From contig CAIIXF020000001.1 of NCBI GenBank assembly GCA_903813345.2, positions 30,805,915 through 30,869,914 on the forward strand: a stretch of DNA of 64,000 nt, given 5' to 3'. This DNA is from Owenia fusiformis (Eukaryota; Annelida; Polychaeta; Sabellida; Oweniidae). Below are positions 59,401-64,000 of the stretch, piece by piece. How positions within the stretch are numbered: position 1 is the first letter of the stretch; every line of letters begins with the position of its first letter. The translations under genes and the position numbers were made by a program. The notes under the pieces were generated by a model that saw only the letters and a list, made by a program, of their open reading frames with translations, did not search any database and was not told where the DNA came from.

Positions 59401-62400
59401 GGGTGGTCATGCCAATTTCATGTTTATTTCTCACATAATCCAAAGTAAGTTGTTTGTTTGTTGTCTGTTTATTCTGTTCCTCATTGACTTCTCTTTTTCC
59501 ACTCTCCACAATCTTTTTCATGTATACTTATTATTGTTTAGGTTTTAGTCCATCTATTTGATGTATTGTTTGTGATTGTGGGACATTTACAACAAATAGA
59601 CCAGAATTTTTGTGAGGAAAATGATACTTTAATTAGTAGAATGTCAGTTTGTGACACCTCCTGAAGTACATTTTAATAAGCAGTATTCTTCAACTGTCAC
59701 ATACATATCAATCTTCTTAGTTTTATACCCATCTCTTAAGTTATCAGTCAGTGTGAGTCGGAAAGGGAAACTTTTTCTCAATAATATTCAAAGAATTTCT
59801 CATTGGCCAGCCTTTAAACCCTCTACTACCCTCAAAATGAATCCACACATGAAAATTTACAATATCAATGTTCACGAACAGAAATCTGGGAATAATCAAA
59901 ATTTTCTATACCCTTCCCCAAATATAAGTAATTACTGTTTTACAGACATCAATATTTTGAACCAACTTCTAAAGAAAAATCATCCACTTGTACTGTCAAC
60001 AACTGTTATTTGCTTTGAAGCAAATCTGAGTAAATTGTGTCCCTAAAGAGAATTCCTTTCAACTATAACCATACTCAAGAATCCCATAGAAAATTCTCTG
60101 TTAACAGATATTTATACTTAATATGCTTAAGTTATAAGCTTTCTAGAATAATTTAGTCTATATATCCATAGAAATAGGTTTGTTAAAGATTCACTGTTTC
60201 TGAATCCTAAGGTCTCTTGGCGGAAATAGGAAAATCCTCAAATTCATTATGAGTGAAAAATGACTGTTTTATGCACCTCTTGTGAACCATAAGTTCAACT
60301 TTGGTGTCCTTAATGTTACTGTTAGATCTAGAGGAAACATTTTACAATTGATTTTTTACAATTCATTTGAGAGTCTCTTGTGTATTTCGAGCTTTATGTC
60401 CCATTTTCGTCTCCTTTCATTTTTCTCCTCTGAGTTTCTTTATTTGAATTTCCAACATTGAATCAATCTAATCTGTTCTCTGAATTCATTCCTTAAAGTC
60501 AATAACATGTACTCAATAGCAAAGTGTAAATAATTTACATGAATGGTTTGTATGGACGTTAATGTTAATTTATCCCAAATCTTATTGGTTGTTGCCTCCA
60601 TTGGCTTGGAGTGTCCCCTGTTCGGTTGCAGAATGATCTGCAGAATGTTGAATAAAAGGAATGATTAGTTGTCTGGATGAAATTGATCTTTTGTCTCTTG
60701 TTTTAATTTTGCAGTCATCAACCATAATGTAATATGTATTATATGCACATTCTGTTCTCTCAATATTTGTATCAGTCTGAACGACATCAGACATGTACTC
60801 CGAATCTTTTAGTACATGTGTAAATGTGTTGGGTACATGCAAGTGTCAGGAGAAAGGGCTGAGAAAGAAAATACATCAATTATTTAGTTCATTGTGTCAC
60901 CACCAGAAGTGGTGATATATACATATTATTATAGTCTCCAACTTTTTTGTGGATGGTCTTTGGTGGAGGTGTCTGGCATCCGGCATTTGGCATTCAGTGG
61001 TTTTTGTTAGGCAATCCGCATCTGTAACTAATGGCAGGTGGTGACATTTTGCATGTTAGTGCCTTGTTTGAACTTGTTCTAACTTGAACCAATTTTTCAT
61101 GAGACACATTGAGCTAGCATTGAGTGTTATATAAGAAATCTAATGTCAAAATAGTTGATTGGTTTTGAATAAACTTAAGTATTTAGCTATACGTAAAATA
61201 CAAACTGAAAAAGGCTAAGAGCCTCATCAATAAGACGTCTTTCCATATTTGGTTTCATAATGTACTTGCACTTCTTATAAATTTTGATACAGTATATGCC
61301 CTGATTATGTCACCACCAAGAAGGGAATTGTTATGGTCTGTGTTTTTTTTGTGGCAGCCGTTGTTGCTTGGCGATCGATGGGCAGCGGGCGGTGGGCGGC
61401 AGTTGGCATCTGTAAGAAATTCTTAAAACTTTCAATAACTTAACAATTCTATTTAGACTGACTTCAATTTTTCCAAATTATCTACAAGTTTTCAAAAGTT
61501 CAAATCTGACATTAAATTTAAGATTTGACCTTTTCAAGGTAAAAAAAGTCAAAAAGGACCAAAAAGGTCATTTTTCAACTTGCTTCAAATTGACCAATTC
61601 TTTTTCAAAATCATCTACAAGTTCTTAAAAGTTCAAATCTGAATATAGATATGACCTCCAATGACATTCTCAAGGTCAATAAAGATTTGACCTTCAATGA
61701 CATTCTCAAGATCAAATAAAGGTCAAAAAGGTATTTTTTCAACTTGCTTCAAATTGATCAATTTCTTTTCAAAATCATGTACAAGTTCTTAAAAGTTCAA
61801 ATCTGAATATAGATTTGACCTTCAATGACATTCTCAAGATCAAAAAAGATTTGACCTTCAATGACCTTCTCAAGGTCAAGCAGGTCTTTCTCAACTTGCT
61901 TCAAATTGACCAATTTTTTTTCAAAATCATCTACAAGTTCTCAGAAGTTGAAAAATGAGATTTCACCTTCAATGAAAAAAAAGTATTTTTTTCAACTTGC
62001 TTCAAAATCATCTACAGAGTTCTCAGAAATTCAAATCTGATTTAAGATTGAACTAATAATATTGTGAGCAACTAGGTGGTGACATTTTGTCATGCCAATG
62101 CCTTGTTGCAAGTAGCCATAAAAATATATTATTTCTGAAAGGATTTTTTAGCAGATCATGAATCTAAATCAGTGTCCCATTATGAGAATAATCAGAACAT
62201 AAACGGAAATATTGCAGAGAATGTTTTCCCAAAGGAGAGCCTTTAGTCTATAATTGGTTTAACATATGAAGCTCTAGGACCCTCTTTGTTCTTTATTGAA
62301 TTAGACAGAGTGCAATTATAGTTAATGAGTTTATAATAACAATATATTGACCATTTATATTCAGTATTGAAATTATATGTGTAATAAGAAACAGTATTGT

Positions 62401-64000
62401 CAATTTTATTGATGAATAACAAATTGACACAGAAAAACAATATTTCAGGTGCTCTAAATCCTAAATGATGTTATCAATGTTTAAACACAATAATACATAT
62501 TAATTATTCCCACTTTTCTTATTTCAGATGTTTGATTGTCAGTTTGGCCCCCAGACAGTAGAATATCGTCACTCTGGGAATCCACACCTTACAAAGGACA
62601 CTGTCAGACTTGAAGTTATTCACACAACATCCACTGGATCCAGTATTGAAACCTTCCTCATTGAAGTGAACATACTGAAGGCTCCATATAATGTGTTTGT
62701 GATCGATCCTCGCTTTAAACCATTGACAGTTGACAATTTTTATGGGACATCAAACCCAATCGATTCGTCAGTTGTGAGGTTTAATTATGACACTCGTAGC
62801 GATGTCTCATGTCGAGTGATGTACTCAAGGTTTATAACGAACTACCCCATGCAAGGTCAACTTGTATTAGGAACACAGAAGAGGATAACTGACTCATTTA
62901 AGAAAAACTGTAGGGATTTCCTATTTAAAGGGTATCAGTATGAGCATTTAGCGCCCCCTACCCCAGATGTTGACTATATTCCCCTTACTGTAGAGGTTCA
63001 TGACCCATCAGTGTCGAGTGAACCCATAATAGAACAATACTTCCTTCCTGTACGTATACAGGGTGCATTCCCTAATGTTATGCCCAAAGCCTCATATGTG
63101 AACTCCTATATAATGGATGTGGATGAATTCCAAGTGACAACCATTGACCCAAAGGTGATTTCCGCTAAAGACTCTGAAACGCCTGAAGAAAAGCTGGTGT
63201 TTAATTTGAGTAAACCATTTGGTCCTGGTGAGGGCCACTTGGTCCATGACACAGACCATTCTACCCCAATCTTCTCCTTTACACAAGAAGAACTGATGAA
63301 TAACAATATAGCTTACAAGCCACCTAATCAGAGATACACAGAACGTAAGGACTACTCAGTTGAGCTTACTGTATATGACTCAAGCTTTACTAGTAGTGAA
63401 CCCATTACACTTCATGTAGCAGTGCACCCTTCAAACTCTCATGTTCCTCATGTTTTAATCAACAAACCCCTCATTATAGTTGAAGGACAATCACAGATGG
63501 TTTCTCAAGATACAATACAACTAGAGAAGGACACTGTTATTCTGTCTGTCAAGGGAGGTCTCAACCATGGTCAGCTGACAGTGAATGGCCAACCAGCTAT
63601 GAGATTCACTGCAGGGAATATTAGAGCAAGGGAGGTATTCTATACCCATGATGGAAGTGACACCCTCACTGATCATATTGCACTGAGAATCACTGATGGC
63701 AATGATGTTTTACATGAGACTATCCATGTGACAATCCTCCCCCTGGATGACAGTCCACCATATGTGTTAAAGAACCTTGGTCTTAAGCTTAAGGCATCAA
63801 ACACGGCACCCATCTCCCCAAATATTCTCTCAGCTCGTGATCTTGACTCAGAGGATTGTGAGATCAAGTTCATCATCACAAGGCCACCAAGATTTGGCGA
63901 AATTCAGAAAACTTACAGACCAATGACTGTGGGAAGACACAACTCTGACTTCACACAGGATGACTTAAATAATGGCTACATATATTACAAGCACTATGGC
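56466..64000 (+). CDS. FREM2: FREM2-type FRAS1-related extracellular matrix protein, 5' part (cut at window end)
   Basis: Two coding exons in phase 0: 56466-56720 (85 codons) and 62528 to at least 64000 (491 codons, no stop). Exon 1 encodes a hydrophobic signal peptide (LLTILTIFVTLGTSS, about 17-31) and the start of the family N-terminal domain (GRAVFIDPKDLTF, CKVRVVTNDPITQKVGRIHP). Exon 2 continues with MFDCQFGPQTVEYRHSGNP, then the CSPG repeat array: repeat 1 about 272-386, repeat 2 about 390-491 (HGQLTVNG, FYTHDGSDTLTDHIALRITD), repeat 3 from about 493 to the edge. The order matches FREM1/2/3; FRAS1 would begin with VWC and furin-like modules. Family members are large basement-membrane proteins for epithelial-mesenchymal adhesion. 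FREM2 is my best guess, since downstream domains are out of view. The start could be ATG 56466 or 56478. Confidence 0.88.
56721..60894. other. FREM2-like intron 1, first part, no feature seen
   Basis: AT-rich intronic DNA with no structural feature I can support. An open frame at 59651-60046 begins with GTG, not ATG, and is rejected. Confidence 0.5.
60895..61047 (+). mobile_element. Short element with TGTCACCACC ends
   Basis: The left end TGTCACCACCAGAAGTGGTG and right end GCAGGTGGTGACA, then the tail TTTTGCATGTTAGTGCCTTG, match the ends of 61307-62085. It is 153 bp and appears internally deleted. Confidence 0.65.
61307..62085 (+). mobile_element. Element with ATGTCACCACC ends and internal tandem repeats
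   Basis: The ends are ATGTCACCACC (61307) and GGTGGTGACAT (to 62085), then TTTGTCATGCCAATGCCTTG. It is related to 8681-10156, which has ATGTCCCCAC ends. The interior repeats TCAACTTGCTTCAAATTGAC at 61575, 61739, 61891 and about 61992, with TTGACCTTCAATGACATTCT between them. Non-coding. After it, 62086-62527 has no feature up to the exon 2 acceptor. Confidence 0.75.

Noticed and set aside
59651-60046. 131-codon plus-strand open frame in FREM2 intron 1
   Set aside because: It starts with GTG, has no family resemblance and lies within an intron; an open stretch of AT-rich DNA.

Overview
This window is nuclear DNA from an animal, not a prokaryote: the genes are split by GT-AG introns, the DNA is AT-rich, and transposon debris is abundant. 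The protein families and the repeat types (non-autonomous DNA elements, GTCC microsatellite elements, many ACATGTA words) suggest a marine invertebrate, possibly a mollusc or another lophotrochozoan. The species cannot be fixed from sequence alone. I see no rRNA, tRNA or CRISPR array.

Layout. Bases 1-5369 are repeat-rich DNA upstream of the first gene: three copies of one MITE family, a ~60-bp minisatellite, nested insertions and foldbacks. Bases 5370-29259 (+) hold a complete RTEL1 gene that I could resolve into 29 phase-consistent coding exons, about 1,298 residues. It has an XPD-type Fe-S helicase core, one harmonin-N-like domain and a C-terminal C4C4-type RING. Several introns carry transposons, with visible target-site duplications in four of them. 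Inside intron 16, on the opposite strand (17796-18998), sits an intronless 400-residue ankyrin-repeat protein with a C-terminal SOCS-box-like segment (ASB-like).

Bases 29260-56420 are a long intergenic stretch with two GC-tract elements, inverted-repeat elements, a degenerate ~18-bp tandem repeat, and a 3.2-kb direct duplication of a composite repeat (50477-53688). It contains one unrecognised candidate exon (32335-32453). From 56466 (+) to the window end lies the 5' part of a FREM2-type FRAS1-related extracellular matrix protein: a signal-peptide exon, a 5.8-kb intron, then a large exon with the start of the CSPG repeat array, cut off by the window edge.

The three genes have no obvious shared pathway: RTEL1 acts on telomere D/T-loops and G-quadruplex DNA in the nucleus, ASB proteins are Cullin-5 ubiquitin-ligase adaptors, and FREM proteins act in basement membranes. 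The most notable structures are the nested antisense ASB-like gene, a 106-bp indel-free copy of RTEL1 exon 27 sequence in the preceding intron that keeps the frame open, a duplicated acceptor plus exon start before exon 10, an exon 17 that begins with a perfect donor-like sequence, a transposon ending 14 bp before exon 2, and a ~490-bp foldback in the last intron.
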